From contig NC_084601.1 of assembly GCF_033807715.1 (NCBI RefSeq), positions 12,995,690 through 13,059,689 of the forward strand: DNA of 64,000 bases. Reading direction: 5' to 3'. Position 1 is the first letter of the stretch. Every line of letters starts with the position of its first letter. This document shows, in pieces, positions 13,589-29,975 of the stretch. A program made the position numbers and the translations under genes. Origin of the DNA: Cololabis saira (lineage: Eukaryota > Chordata > Actinopteri > Beloniformes > Belonidae). The notes under the pieces are model-generated. The model ran no database searches. It was not told the DNA's origin and worked only from the letters and a program-made list of their open reading frames with translations.

Positions 13589-13596
13589 CCCGGCAT

Positions 13597-18183
<4,587 letters not shown>

Positions 18184-20501
18184 CGTGTCCACGTGTCTTC
18201 ATGAATGGATTGTTGGATGAATAGATGGAAAACAGATTAAATTGTTCCATTTTATGTTGTATCAGTGGAATTGTGTTTAGTTAGAGTATTGTGTTTTGGG
18301 CTATCCCAACCAATTGAAAAAAAAAAAAATCAACCCACAACACTCACATTGAAATTAAAATAACCCCCCTTTCCTAATGTTTTACTAAACTGTTATTAGC
18401 TAGAGAAATAGGAATTATGGCTGTCGAGTGCTTGAAGCGTTTGTGCCACACTGCAGCTGATTGTTGTCGTAGGATCCTGATAGGAAAGGCATGCAGCTGC
18501 CTGTTTGAGTAATTAACTGTAGTTGTCAGCCTCCTATTTGAAAAGAAAATGTACAACAAGGATAGTAGTCTTAAATGCATCCTTTTCCTTATCAATTTCT
18601 GGCTGTGTGCTTAAGTGTGCAGTTTTACATAAACCAATAGCAAACAGACACTCCCCTGTCCTGCACAGTCTGATTGTCCAGACAGGATTCGTCAGAATCA
18701 CTGCCTTCCCATCTTATTGTGTGCTCCACTCACATATAGAGCTCATGACCTTGTGTTTCCATGCGTATTTCATTTTGAGTCCAGAACCATCTTGACAATG
18801 TTGTCTCAGTGTGAACTCTTAAATCTATTTTATAGAAAGTACACCATGAAAATGTATATTTGGTGCCTTCAATTACCATTTTTCATGACTTGAAGGGGAG
18901 ACCCGTATGTCTACTATACATGGTGAGGAGGAACCTCATCCAGTTCAACTCAATTCCCTTTAACTTGTATGGCGCAGATTCATAACTAAGTTTTTGTGTT
19001 GCAAGGCCCATAAGTTTGCAATGTCAAATACAGTCTAATAGTCACAACCCATTTCTTTGCAAATCATATTAATTAATTCATAATCCATTTAATTCCAATT
19101 CATAATCCAGTTCATTCCGAATAAGCCCAAAATTAACATCATGCCAATAAAAAAAAGATTCCATTGAATCTTCCTTTCGGTGCAATCATAAGAACCCACA
19201 AGAGAGTAGAGAGGAAAAAACCCTCTAGTAAACATAGAAAGAATCAGACTCAGAGAGGGCGCCATCTGCCTTGGGGGTCTGAAATAAGATGTTAGTCCAG
19301 GGATATCTTCCCTTTGACACTCAAAAGGGAACAATGTTAACTGCAAAAATAATAATGACAAAAACATTAGAAAAATCTAAATATATGTCATCAATAAGGT
19401 TTGCTCTAATTATAAGCTGTATCAAAAAGGAAAGTTTTAAGATTAATTGTAAAGAGATGGTGTCTGCATCCTGAACACTAAGGGGGATCTGCTTCCACTA
19501 GGGAGGAGCCTGATAACTGTCCACTTTTGGAAAATCTAGGACCCACATGTTTATTGGGACCATAAGAAACATAGAGTTCCTTAAGGGAGCTAAGCCCCTA
19601 GGGCTTTATACCTTAAAATTATATCCTGAATTGAAAAGGAATCCAAGGAAGGAAAGTTAAGATTAAAGACATGTGATCTCTCCCTCTAATTCTTATCAGA
19701 ACTCTTGATGCCCCATTTTAAACCAACTGGTGGCTGTTCAGAGTCATTTTAGGACATCCTAGTAACAAGGAATTGCAGAAATGTCCAACAAAATACATGG
19801 ACTGTCCTTTTTTTGCATCACCAGGATTTTTATGTCCTTCCTTCATTTTTACAGTATCATAAAGGTAAACGAAAGCACTTCTTGTAAGTTGGTTTACATG
19901 TGATTTTAAGACAAATCCTGGTCAAGAATATCCCCAAGGTTACTCAAATTAGTATTAGATTCTAGAAAAATGTCATCAAAAGTAACTGACGAGATGAAGG
20001 TCTGTTTCTGAAGGGCTCAAGTCCATAGACGGGCAACCTCAGTCTGACTGGGTACCAAAAATGAGCTGTCATCCAGGTCCTAATGTAGTTCAGCTTGCAG
20101 TGGCTCAAGTACAGAACCTTGTGTAACACCATGACAAACTCCGGTGTAAGTGTGGACTCCTCATTCATGTGAACTAGCTGGAATCAGTCACTTAGATCAG
20201 GGCATTGTGGTTACTTTAATCCTAAAAACATATTCAGTCCTCTGTAAAATAATGTAAAACTGCATCAAATGCAGCAATGAGTTCTAACAGGGCAAGTACG
20301 GACGCAGGTCCACTGTTGGAGGGCATGATGAGATCCTTGGTAACTTTCACCAGTGGTGTTTCTGGACGATGTCATCTAAAGCCTGACTGAAACCCTTCAC
20401 ACAAACAATTTCTAGCCAAATGATCAGTTAGTTGATTTAAAACATTTTTTCTAAAACTAAAGAAGTTAAAAGGTATTTGGATTGGGGATTAAGGTCTAGA
20501 G

Positions 20502-21051
20502 CAGGGCTCGGCAACCGAAAATGTTGAAAGAGCCATATTGGACCAAAAACACAAAAAACAAATATGTCTGGAGCCGCAAAAAATGAAAAGTCTTGTATAA
20601 GCCTTAGAATGAAGACAACACATGCTGCATTACACACATTAGTTATAACTGGGGGAAGATTTTTTTTTTCATTATGAGAAAAAAATCGAAATTTTGAGAA
20701 AAAAGTCGAAAAGTGACGAGATTAATGTTGAAGTACAATCTTGAGAAAAAAGTCGAAATGTCGAGAAAAAAGTCGAAATGACGAGAAAAAAGTCGAAATG
20801 TCGAGAAAAAAGTCGAAAAGACGAGAAAAAAGTCGAAATGTCGAGAAAAAAAGAAGAAAAAAAGAAGAAAAATTAGAGAAAAAAGGAAAAAAAAGAAAAA
20901 CAGAAGAAAAAAGAAGGGAAAAAGGAAAAAAAGAAAAAAAAGAAGAAAAAAGAAAAAAAAGGTCAAACAATTTTGAAAAAGTTCCAGGGAGCCACCAGGG
21001 CGCCGCTAAAGAGCCGCATGCGGCTCTAGAGCCGCGGGTTGCCGACCCCTG
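20502..21051. mobile_element. hAT non-autonomous element with internal minisatellite
   Basis: The ends are CAGGGCTCGGCAACC and, inverted, CAGGGGTCGGCAACCC. GTCTAGAG is duplicated exactly at 20494-20501 and 21052-21059 (8 bp, hAT type). The arms carry AAGAGCC and GAGCCGC motifs known from this abundant family. The interior (about 20680-20970) is an A-rich minisatellite with units like GAGAAAAAAGTCGAAATGTC. No transposase is encoded. Confidence 0.85.
20680..20970. repeat. 20-bp AAAGTCGAAATG minisatellite grading into GAAAAA tract
   Basis: Units of GAGAAAAAAGTCGAAATGTC, with GAC and GTC variants, repeat about six to eight times and then degrade into AGAAAAA. The repeat makes the Lys/Arg-rich and Phe-rich open frames here. 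Confidence 0.8.
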
Positions 21052-22438
21052 GTCTAGAGTATAGCACTCCTGGATCAAGAGCAGCTTTTTAGTCTTTATT
21101 CTTACTTTCTTAATTTAAAATTGAATGAAAAGCAGTAGTAAATTTGCGAGACAGTCTTTTGTACATTAAAAGGCTCTCTTGCCAGACTGAACTGAATGTC
21201 AATTCCTTCAGGTTAGTAGAACCACATAAGAAGTCTGCATTAAGGTAAACAGCTCTGACTTAAATAGTGGACCAAGTCTCCTCTGACTGATTACCTTCAT
21301 TTTTCAGAGGGGTAGCATTTAAGGCCATAGTACTGTCAACAAGACAATCAGTGTGTTCAGGGCTGAAGTTGAGGTAGACAGCTTTCATTCCATTAGCGCA
21401 CGACAAAGAAGAAATCAGCAGCGGAACTGTTTCCCTCAATTCAGATACAGCAAGCTCTGCCAAACACAGTGGTGGGATTTCCTCTCAGATGCTGTGCAGT
21501 TAATTATGTGAACTCAAAGAGTATTAGAACATGACCAGCTAAGACTGGGTTGAGAGGGAATACTGTTAGTTCAATTTCAGAGCAAGATGACACATGCATA
21601 TTTTATAAATAGCCAATAGAGTCTAACCTAGAACTAAAGGCAACATTCAGGCAACTATTTTCCCCATTGATATGACTGTTAAAGTCTCCCACTAAAATAA
21701 TTGTTTATACTTAACACAAAGTAAGCTAATATGTCTGAGAATTTAGAGAGACTCCGAGTATGAACAAGGTGGTTGATACACCACAACAAAAACAACCGGC
21801 TCCTGTGACTTCCACATTGGTTGAGAGAAACTAAGAGTTAGAAACTACTGTAGCTTAGGTTGGTTCTGGAGCACATGCAAGGTAAATTACTACCACTCCT
21901 CATCTTAAATAACCAGGAAGAGGTGATCCATAGATACATGATCCTCCTGATGCAGCCAGATTTTTATAATATATTAAGGCACAATATATCAGTGTTATGA
22001 TCACAAATCAAGTCATCCACTTGTAGAGATTTAGAAGGGAGAGATGCAGCATCCACTAAGCCACATTTAACGGTCTTGTTGTTTGGTTCAGTTGATATAT
22101 TTATTTTTCATTTATGAGGTTGTTATGATTCGCTACCCTTGTATTGGTTTTTGATTTATTTCATCTGTGTGGTCGGGGAGCAAAATAAGGTAAATTCTTA
22201 TTAATTGTCAATACTCTTTGAACAACAGCTGACTTCGTCTGTTGGGATCCTTTAACTGATTTGATCGTTTTCATGGTATAAGTTGGCCCGGGAAGAAAGG
22301 GAATGTTCTTTGAACTTGTCCTGATATTACTTGAATGGAGAGGTTGAAAGAAGGCCAGGTAAAGGGGAGGATGTGGAGAAGGACGTGAGCTATGTGCAGG
22401 ACTTTTTTCCCTAATATTTGGCTCCCTACATAGTTTAA

Positions 22439-23517
22439 AGGTGACCTATTATGGCATTTAATGTATATTTTAAACAGGCCTTGAATGTCTTAAAAACAAT
22501 CTAAAGCTTGTTTTTTCTACATAAATCACAAATCCAGCCTGTGGGCCCTGTCACTAGTTTTACCGCTTCTAACCTCTTTTTCTGCGCCTCATTTTTAGGG
22601 AAGGGGGGGCTATGATAATGAGGCTCTGCGCTGATTGGCTCCCTGCATGACGTGTAGCAGGGGAGGAGCATAAACCTCGCTCCGCCAGAGCAGCCCGAGC
22701 CTGTAAATAAATAAACACTGAATTTTCACAAATCAATGGAAACTTTATTGTTAAAAAAATAAAATATGAGTTGTATATAAATAACATTTATGCACTATTT
22801 AAGCCGGATCTACCCGGCGGATGCTGAACGCTGGCCCCGGAGCCACGCCGGGCGCCCGGGAGCAGCGCTGCTGGAGCAGCGCGCATCACCGCGGCTTTAA
22901 CGGGGGAATCTGACCGTTCCGACCGGCCGGGACCGCAGGAACCCGCCTGGACCGGTAGCAGGGACTCCCGGGGACCGACCAGCGGAATTTCAGCCGGATC
23001 TGCCCGGCGGATGCTGCGCGATGGGCGCTGCAACCCCACAGCAGGCGCACAGATCGGCTCCGGGGCGCATCCGCGGCGCATCGCCCGTTACCGGGGATCA
23101 AACCGACAGATTTGGCTGAAAATCTCGGAGGGTGAAGCTGGTCCAGCCTGGGACAGACCCCCGAGGACCCAGCTCCCAAACCATCCGGGATCCTGGATGA
23201 TTTAACCCGGATCGTGGCGGCGCGTCCGACTGGCTGAAGGAAGGACCGCTCCAGCAACGGAGAGAGCTGGTTGTGGGCGTGGTTTCAGCAGCGGAGGCTG
23301 AACCTATGGAAATCTGCTCCCGTCTTGACGTCACGACGGGAGCAGATTTTAATCGGCTCAAAAAAAACCACGTGACACTGGGGGACTCTGTAAGGCGGGG
23401 GTCAGACACCTTGCAGAAATTCATGGTATTTTGTCTCCCCTGTGCTGGCAGGGTGAGGGGAGACCACTTTATATATGTTAAAACAAGAAAAAATGTGTTT
23501 TTCATAATAGGTCCCCT
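22439..23517. mobile_element. TTAA-target DNA element (Kolobok or piggyBac type), 1.08 kb
   Basis: The ends are AGGTGACCTATTATG and, inverted, AGGGGACCTATTATG. TTAA flanks both sides (22435-22438 and 23518-23521). The AT-rich outer parts enclose a GC-rich, CpG-rich core (22800-23340). In the core GCCGGATCT(A/G)CCCGGCGGATGCTG occurs twice in direct orientation (about 22802 and 22993). Inverted CCAAT (GATTGGCT) lies near 22632. A palindrome centred on TGACGTCA lies at 23310-23349. No transposase is visible. TTAA plus an AGG start suggests Kolobok, but piggyBac is possible. Confidence 0.7.
23310..23349. promoter_or_regulatory. perfect CRE inside a 15-bp-stem palindrome
   Basis: AAATCTGCTCCCGTC (23310-23324) is exactly inverted at 23335-23349. 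The 10 bases between contain TGACGTCA (23326-23333), the full CREB/ATF site. Function is inferred from the motif only. Confidence 0.55.
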
Positions 23518-23874
23518 TTAAATAAACTTTAAGAAGATGAAAATCATGAAATACACCTTTTGATCACCCATATTTGCTCTTAGTCCTTCATCCAAATGTT
23601 AATGAGTATTTGAAAGCACTAACAGCATCAGAATGAGTTGCTTTTTTCCCCGTCTGATCTTAGTGGCATCAAAATGCAGTCCATCAAAATCCATTTCCTG
23701 TGCAGTGTTTTCCAGAGAAAGCAGAAAATGTTAAGCCAGGATGTAATTGATGTGTTCATGACAGGCTGAGAAGATATAGTTACCTTAGTGAGAGAGGAAC
23801 TGCAGTTTGCTGTTGCTGCTCTCATTTGCAGCTTTTCTGCTGCCGCAGGAGGGTTGGCACCAGCAGGTGAAGGT

Positions 23875-23890
23875 CAGGGGTCGGCAACCC
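23875..23890. repeat. isolated hAT terminus (CAGGGGTCGGCAACCC)
   Basis: The 16 bases are identical to the inverted right end of the element at 20502-21051. No matching second end is visible nearby, so this is a remnant or solo end. Confidence 0.55.
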
Positions 23891-23971
23891 CTTAAGAGCA
23901 TGAACATACCTGCTTCTAATTAAAGGTCGCTATCAGCTTGTCATCCAGGTCTGCACAAGTCTGTTAATGAC

Positions 23972-24000
23972 AGATTCAGATTCAGATTCAGATTCAGATT
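23972..24000. repeat. (GATTCA)n 3' tail of the adjacent LINE
   Basis: Five GATTCA units lie at the 3' side of the minus-strand LINE. Short tandem tails of this kind mark the 3' ends of CR1/L2-type elements. Confidence 0.7.
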
Positions 24001-24082
24001 ACTTTAGTTGCCATTTGTGTTAAACACATAGGAATTTGTCACAGTGGTAACAGTGTGCTCATTCAGAATATTATTTTCACAT

Positions 24083-24110
24083 ATAAATAAATAAATAAAT
24101 AAATAAATAA
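24083..24110. repeat. (AAAT)n microsatellite
   Basis: Seven AAAT units lie within the LINE 3' region. Confidence 0.9.
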
Positions 24111-24856
24111 CAGAAACATAACACCACAGTGAGGGAATAAACAAAAAATAAAGTGCAGGCATATACAATAAGTTATAGTCCAGTTATAGTTTTTTAGGCA
24201 GTGCCAGTGTCACTAAGGAGCGGGAGGGGGGAAACCTGAGTCATTGATCAGCCTGGCAGCTGAGGGGAAAAAGCTGAGTCTGTGGCGGGCTTTGACAGCC
24301 TTAGGTAGTCTCAGCCTCCTACCTGAGGGGAGGAGAGTGGAGAGGCCATGGCCAGGGTGAGAGGGATTGGCCATGATCTTCCTAGCCTTCTTCAATGCCC
24401 TGCAGTCGTACAGGGACCTCAGGGAGGGCAAGTGGCAGCCAATCACTCTCTCTGCAGAGCGTGTCACTCGCAGCAGCTTGTGGAGGTCCCTTGCAGCTGT
24501 AGCGGGGAACCAGGTGATGATGGAGTAGGTAAGAATGGAGTCAATGATGGCCGTGTAAAACTGGGCCATCATGGTCCTTGGCAGCCTGAACTTCCTCAGC
24601 TGTCGGCCTTTTTCAGGAAGGCCGTGGAGTTCAGTTCCCACTTCAAGTCCCTGGTGAGGAAAAGCAGAAAGAGTCCACAGAGTCCACCTGTGTGTCTCCC
24701 AGCACGATGGGAAGGGGAGGGGCTGCGTTTCTTCGGAAGTCCTACACCATCTCCACTGTCTTGTGGGTGTTAAGCTCCAGGTTTTTGTGGCAGCACCAAC
24801 TCAGCAGTCGCTCGATTTTCCTCCTGTAGGCCGACTTGTCACACCTGGAGATGAGG

Positions 24857-25465
24857 TACGGTGGCCGAGACCCGCCATTGCTGAAAATAAAAGTAACGCT
24901 GCAAACAGAAACAAACGCCGCTGCAAATAAAATAAACGCTGCAAATATAAATAAACCCCGCTGCAAATAATATTAAAAAAAAACACGGAAATAAAAAAGC
25001 CACAACGGAAGTGGATTACCGGGGACTATTTTTGCTGATGCACTGGTGTTGCACATTAAAAATGACACGTAGCGACGTTGAACACTAACCTTTTCACTTA
25101 TTTTCTCATTCGTTGTTCTTCTTATTCCTCGCTCTTCTTATTTCTTCCTTTTCACTTACGTCCTCTTCGCCTTCTTCTTCTCCTCTCACGTAAAAAACAC
25201 CGGTGCATCAGCAAAAATAGTCCCCAGTAATTCACTTCCGTTGTGGCTTTTTTATTTGCGTGGTTTTTTTTCATTTGCAGGAGCGTTTATTTTATTTGCA
25301 GCAGGGTTTCTTTATATTTGCAGCGTTTCTTTTATTTGCAGCAGCGTTTGTTTTTATTTGCAGCGTTTATTTTATTTGCAAAGCGTTTATTTTATTTGAA
25401 GCGGCTTTTCTTTTTATTTGCAGCGTTTCTTTCATTTTCAGCAATGGCGGGTCTCGGCCACCGTA
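24857..25465. mobile_element. 609-bp foldback DNA element inserted in the LINE
   Basis: The left end TACGGTGGCCGAGACCCGCC is exactly inverted at the right end. ATGAGG lies on both sides (24851-24856, 25466-25471), a 6-bp duplication. Excising the element plus one ATGAGG rejoins the LINE frame (TLVGLISRC). The long inverted arms (about 190 bp left, 268 bp right) are built from irregular CGCTGCAAATAAAA units. They end with GACTATTTTTGCTGATGCAC on both sides of a loop of about 150 bp (25050-25198). It encodes nothing. The 6-bp duplication excludes Tc1 and typical hAT; the superfamily is not known to me. Confidence 0.85.
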
Positions 25466-25878
25466 ATGAGGCCCACCAGGGTGGTGTGTCGTCAGCGAAC
25501 TTTAGGAGCTTGACCGAGGGGTGGAGGGAAACACAGCTGTTGGTGTACAGGGAGAATAGGAGAGGGGACAGAACGCAGCCCTGCGGGGAGCCGGTACTGG
25601 TGGACCTGGGGCTGGAGATGCACTTCCCCAGCTTCACCCGCTGGAACCTGTTGGTGAGGAAGTCCGTGATCCACCTCCTAGTGGGGACTGGGACCTGCAG
25701 CAGGGAGAGCTGGTTCTCCAGGACGGATAGGGAGGATGGTGTTGAAGGCGCTGCTGAAGTCCACAAACAGGAACCTGACGTAGTTGCCTGCAGTATCCAG
25801 ATGTTCGAGTGCGTAGTGCAGAGCCATGTTCCCAGCATCCTCTGTGGATCTGTTGGCTCTAAATGCGAACTGCATCGG

Positions 25879-26466
25879 CTACTTGTGTCATGGTGGGCTG
25901 AAGCAGGGAAACATCTAAAACATGCAGGACCAGGGTCAAACCCTCGCTCAAGGTTTCTGAGCAAGGCATCAGAGTTCATAGAGTGGCTCTCTTACCCAAG
26001 TTGAGTGACAAAGTTGTAATAAAGCTCGTCCTGCCGGCCACTGAATTACTGAGATTTGGATTGAAATGATCCTGTGATCTCTTTTTGCTAAAAGATGGCT
26101 GGTAATTCCCAGCGAGGGTTTTAATATACAAATTAGTTATGTTACATTTGCATTAGATTAATGTTAGACACACTCCACAATTATTACAAACTACTGCTGT
26201 TCCCTAGGTAATACTAGACCCATACAAATAGAAAATTTGCCAAAAAAACCTGTTCATGTAGCTGTTAAATGTAGCTGCATTTTTTTTCCTGGCTAAAAAC
26301 AGGATAATGGCAGGGTGCCTGCTTCAACGTTTGTGAAAGTAAAAAGTATAAAGAACTGAAACCACCTCTTGTCTGTAACTTGTTGATACTTTCATGTTTT
26401 AAATTCAGCGTTCAACTTTAAAAGATTTTTCTCTTCAGAGCTAAACAAGATAGAAAAAGCTGTGTA
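25879..26466. other. intronic stretch, nothing recognised
   Basis: The LINE similarity stops near 25878. The rest shows no termini or frames of note. Confidence 0.45.
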
Positions 26467-26479
26467 ATCACAGTGGCAG

Positions 26480-26680
26480 TATAAGCGGTTGCAACTATGG
26501 GTTTCACAAGTTTGGGGGAATCCTGCACATGATTCTCACAAAACTTCACTTGAATTTTGGCCCATTTCTCCTGACAGGACCGATGGAATCGGACCCCTAT
26601 TTGTAGGTCTTCTTGCTTGCGCTTGGTTTTGCAGGATTAAGGTCGTTGCCTTGCGATGGTCACTCCAGTAAAAGGACACT
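26480..26680 (-). pseudogene. Tc1-like transposase remnant
   Basis: On the minus strand, broken frames give RARRPTN-like (QARRPTN), EEMGQN-like (GEMGQN) and a preceding WSDHRK segment. These match the C-terminal order of Tc1 transposases, where a WPSQSPDLNPI block precedes the RRP and EEW blocks. The DNA reads ATTTTGGCCCATTTCTCCTG, which is typical of that region. The upstream catalytic DDE parts are absent. Confidence 0.55.
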
Positions 26681-26943
26681 TTGGTTTCAGCAGGCGTCTT
26701 TCCCTGTCGTTCTGGGGTTCATTTACACGTTTCACATTAAAATGTGCTCATTTCTTTCACGCAAGCTGTCTCATTCCCGAGCTCTGTGTTTCAATGGTGT
26801 TCATACTTTTGCGTTATTGCTTGAACAGATGAAAGTGGAACCTATTGAGTCAATATGATGTTGTGCAATGAGGCCCTTGTGTTTGAGCTGCGCATTAAAA
26901 TACACATGACTTCAGCAAATCTGTGGCTTCTAAATCGAAAATA

Positions 26944-27205
26944 CAGTGGCTATGGAAAGTATTCAGAACCCTTAAAATGTTTCCCTCTTTGTTTCATTGC
27001 AGCCATTTGTTAAAATCTAAAAATTTCATTTTATTTCTCATTAATGTGCATTCAACACCCCATCTTGAAAGAAAAAAACTAAAATATAGAAATTTTAGCA
27101 AATGTCTTAAAGAAAAACTGAAATATCACATGGTCATAAGTATTCAGACCCTTTGCTGTGACACTTTAACTCACATGCTGTCCATTCCTTCTGATCCCAT
27201 ATAAA
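26944..27205 (+). mobile_element. Tc1-like transposon, 5' end fragment
   Basis: It begins TACAGTGGCTATGGAAAGTA and has the paired TAAGTATTCAGACCCTTTGC repeat at about 27136-27156, the outer/inner direct-repeat arrangement of Tc1 ends. It then ends abruptly near 27200, before any transposase start. No 3' end is visible. Confidence 0.65.
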
Positions 27206-29435
27206 AAAACTAATTGTAAATCATAACTGACAGAAATTTTGAAATATTTCCACACACGGAGGAAAATGTTGCATGTGGAGGAAAAAAAATAGTTAGTTTT
27301 TTTCTAAATTGTCAGTAAACTTATTGTTGCAGCTGTGGTGCAATTCTAAATTCTGAATCTACAAATCATATTGTTAGCTAGATTGTTGTTATTATTTGCT
27401 TGTTTGGATATGAATTTACCGGATATTTTTTCTAACATTATGTAGAAAATGTTAGCATATACTGAGCTGTTGACGTGAGAGTGAAGAGCCTTTTTTGTCT
27501 TCGGGAGAAGACATTTTTGCTACTCTTCCCTTCTGATTTTCATACTGTAATGGTTTATTTTAGCTTTCAGCGCCTCAGTTTGGCAGGACTGATGTGCTAA
27601 ATGGACGGGGATCACTGGTTTCAATGATGACAACCCAAGCTGCGACAAGGAAGGACCCTTGTCACGTTAATTAATTCCTTTTACCACCTAAAAGGATATT
27701 AATTTGAGGGGCCATCTGGATGAATGAAGGTTGTTGTAGAACTATATTCACAGAGATAGCCATCCCAGCCCTGTGCTGATGAAACTGTAAACAAGCCATG
27801 GGTCATCCTGATGTTTTGTTAGCTGTGGCATCTGAGCGCAGACAGCGGAAAAGGTCTTCCAACTGTGACATTGTTGGCACGGCAGTTAAGTACAAAGTTT
27901 GTTACCATTACGCCCGACAATTCGAATGCTAATTTTAAATGTCCATTTCCTGCCAGTGCTTTCAGGTCCATTTTACAGACTCTTTAAAAGGCACATCCAA
28001 CTCTGGTGCACGCTGAGCTCCAGTTCATGTTACAGCAATTACTACCCTTATTAGTATTCTAGTGGAACAAGGCAATTAGCATAGACATTAAAACCATAAG
28101 GGTCTCATTTGGGGAAAAATAGATAAGGAAAACGCGAATATACCTGACATGTTTGTTTTTTAGACCTCCATTGTGGGCAGGTGGCGTTAGATTGTGCTTT
28201 TCACCTTTTTCTGCTTTGACAGGCAAACATTGACTGTGCCAGAGGACGAGATAAGTTTGAGCTAGTGACATGCATAGGCCGTGCATTTTATTCAGAAGGC
28301 CGGTGATTCTGCTGAATATATGTAGCAGAGGTACACACTACATTATGACTGGATCTAAGGAAGGATGCGGCTACATGTCTGTCGGTTGAGTCTCACATTC
28401 GGTCAACATTCACAGGAAGTTACAGTAGTGCATTGTGTGTGTAGAGCTATTATTTCAACTTTAAAAAAGAATGCAGACATGAATATTTAAAGGTGGAATG
28501 TAAAACAATTCGTCAGTGCTGCCAAACTTGTGCATGTTTCATTAGTTAATAAATGAACTGTCCTCATATTCACTAGATCACTGCCTTTAAGATGAATGAA
28601 TCAGAATTATATATGGTCTCCGGTGGTTGTTAGCGGCCTCCCTCTACATAAATATTTTCTGTGTGCCACGAGTCTGAGCTGCTCTCTGCTCTGTTGACTT
28701 GCTCTTACTCACAGGGGAGCCTCTATTGATTTCAAGAAAGCCTTTATGCTGCCTTCTTTAGCTCACTGGAATCGCATTTTCAGAAAATGGCTTTTCCGCT
28801 TTTTCCTTGTGTGCCGAGTGTCTCTCGTAAAGTAAGTATTCATGAAGCATTTAGCTGTAGTCAGTGGATTTTCCTGGCATTCTGCACAATTTAATCCCAC
28901 TTGTGAGTTGTTGTGTGAGATGTTTGCTCAATTTGTAGTCAAACCAGTTTTATTTATCGTCCCGTATTCATTCCACACATTGAAGAATATGTTAGGAGGC
29001 ATTGGATGAACAATGTCAGCAAAATGCTAATGATTTTGGCTTGGTGCAATAATGATCAGTGTTGCCAGATTTGAATCTTTTTTTTTTTTTTATGTTCTTG
29101 ATATCCAGACTTTAATACCCTGATTTTATTTGGTGATTAAGCCGCGTGCTCCACTGTAACCTTGACTGGATCGCCTTGGTGACCCTAAAAGATGGAAGAA
29201 GCACCACTTAATAAAAACAAGACGGAAGCTTTTTGATTTGGGAAGCGTGATCCACTTGCAGATGATGTTTATACTGCTGGTTCTTTGGCTCCATAAAGCT
29301 GCTTTTCTGGTAAAATTAAGTTGTTTTTTTTTCCCTGAAAAGTGTGCAAGCCTCATCTGCCTTCCAAAAAACAAAACAAAACAAAAAAATCTGTCTTGAT
29401 TAAACTACAACAAAGTTGCTTTAAGATTATTCTTA
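27206..29435. other. intronic stretch, nothing recognised
   Basis: A T tract lies at 29079-29091. I see no repeat termini or exon-like frame. Confidence 0.45.
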
Positions 29436-29439
29436 CCTG

Positions 29440-29975
29440 AAATATTTGTAAAAAGCTGCAGCTGCTCTTTTAACCGACTAAAGAATGTGAACAGCCTTGG
29501 CGTCGCTTCACTGGCTTCCTGTCCCTTTTCTGATTGATTTTTTAAAGATTTAATGGTGACTTTTAAAGTTTTTAAATGGCCTGGCATCATCTTTATCAGA
29601 TCTTTTTACATACCCACACTAGTGTAAGAGAGCTGCCTTGAACCAATCAATTGCTTTTAGATGCTTGGAGATCCAGATTTAAACAGATGATGGAGTGTTT
29701 GCTCAGATGTCTCAGATGGTTCCCACGCTCAAATACCTGCTTCAGACTCACTTGTTTTCTTCGGCTTTTGATTCAATTAGATTAAAACAGCCATCAGCGT
29801 ATTTACGTTGTGATGTTTTGTTATTTTGTGTTGAAATATTGATAGTATTCAAATTTTATTTATGGTGTTCTTCTGCTTCAAATGCTTCTACTTTATTGTT
29901 TTCATATTTTAGATGCAGTTAAACAAACTTTTGTTGGTTTTAAATGTGCCATATAAACACATTTGACCTTGACAT
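29440..29975 (+). repeat. L2-type LINE 3' end, decayed
   Basis: Plus-strand residues read SLHWLPVPF-like (CTTCACTGGCTTCCTGTCCC), then TTTAAAGTTTTTAAATGGCC. It ends with a TTTTAAATGTGCCATATAAA tail. This is the usual C-terminus plus 3' UTR of fish L2 elements. All upstream domains are absent. Confidence 0.6.

Larger units (their letters stand above)
18930..22100 (-). pseudogene. decayed CR1/L2-type LINE, split by a hAT element
   Basis: The minus strand still shows a non-LTR retrotransposon order. Near 21720-21650 it reads LVGDFNSHI-like endonuclease residues. At 20420-20270 it reads QLTDHL, EGFQSGFR, ETPLVKVTKDL and a LLELIAAFDAV segment, the N-terminal reverse transcriptase blocks. The 3' untranslated end at 19270-18930 includes the TCAACTCAATTCCCTTTA tail, a relic of an AATTGAATTG-type tail. 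Frames are broken by many stops and shifts. A hAT element (20502-21051) sits between the endonuclease and reverse transcriptase parts. Boundaries are approximate and the clade is inferred. Confidence 0.6.
23972..25878 (-). pseudogene. CR1/L2-type LINE reverse transcriptase, 5' truncated and interrupted
   Basis: On the minus strand the reverse transcriptase begins near 25875 ([12 protein letters not shown]). It runs through motif A ([11 protein letters not shown], catalytic Asp), WITDFLTNR, motif B (GSPQGCVLSPLLFSLYTN) and motif C (KFADDT). A 2-base insertion after the ADD codons shifts the frame. The chain then breaks at 25471 and resumes at 24850 with ISRCDKSAYRR, LNTHKTVEMV and, from 24641, QFYTAIIDS, SAERVIG, SHPGHGL, LLPSGRR. 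The gap is a 609 bp foldback insertion. The 3' UTR continues to a (GATTCA)n tail. The endonuclease domain is absent. Confidence 0.85.

Noticed and set aside
24348..24773. 141-residue plus-strand frame
   Set aside because: It is antisense to the recognisable LINE C-terminal region on the minus strand.
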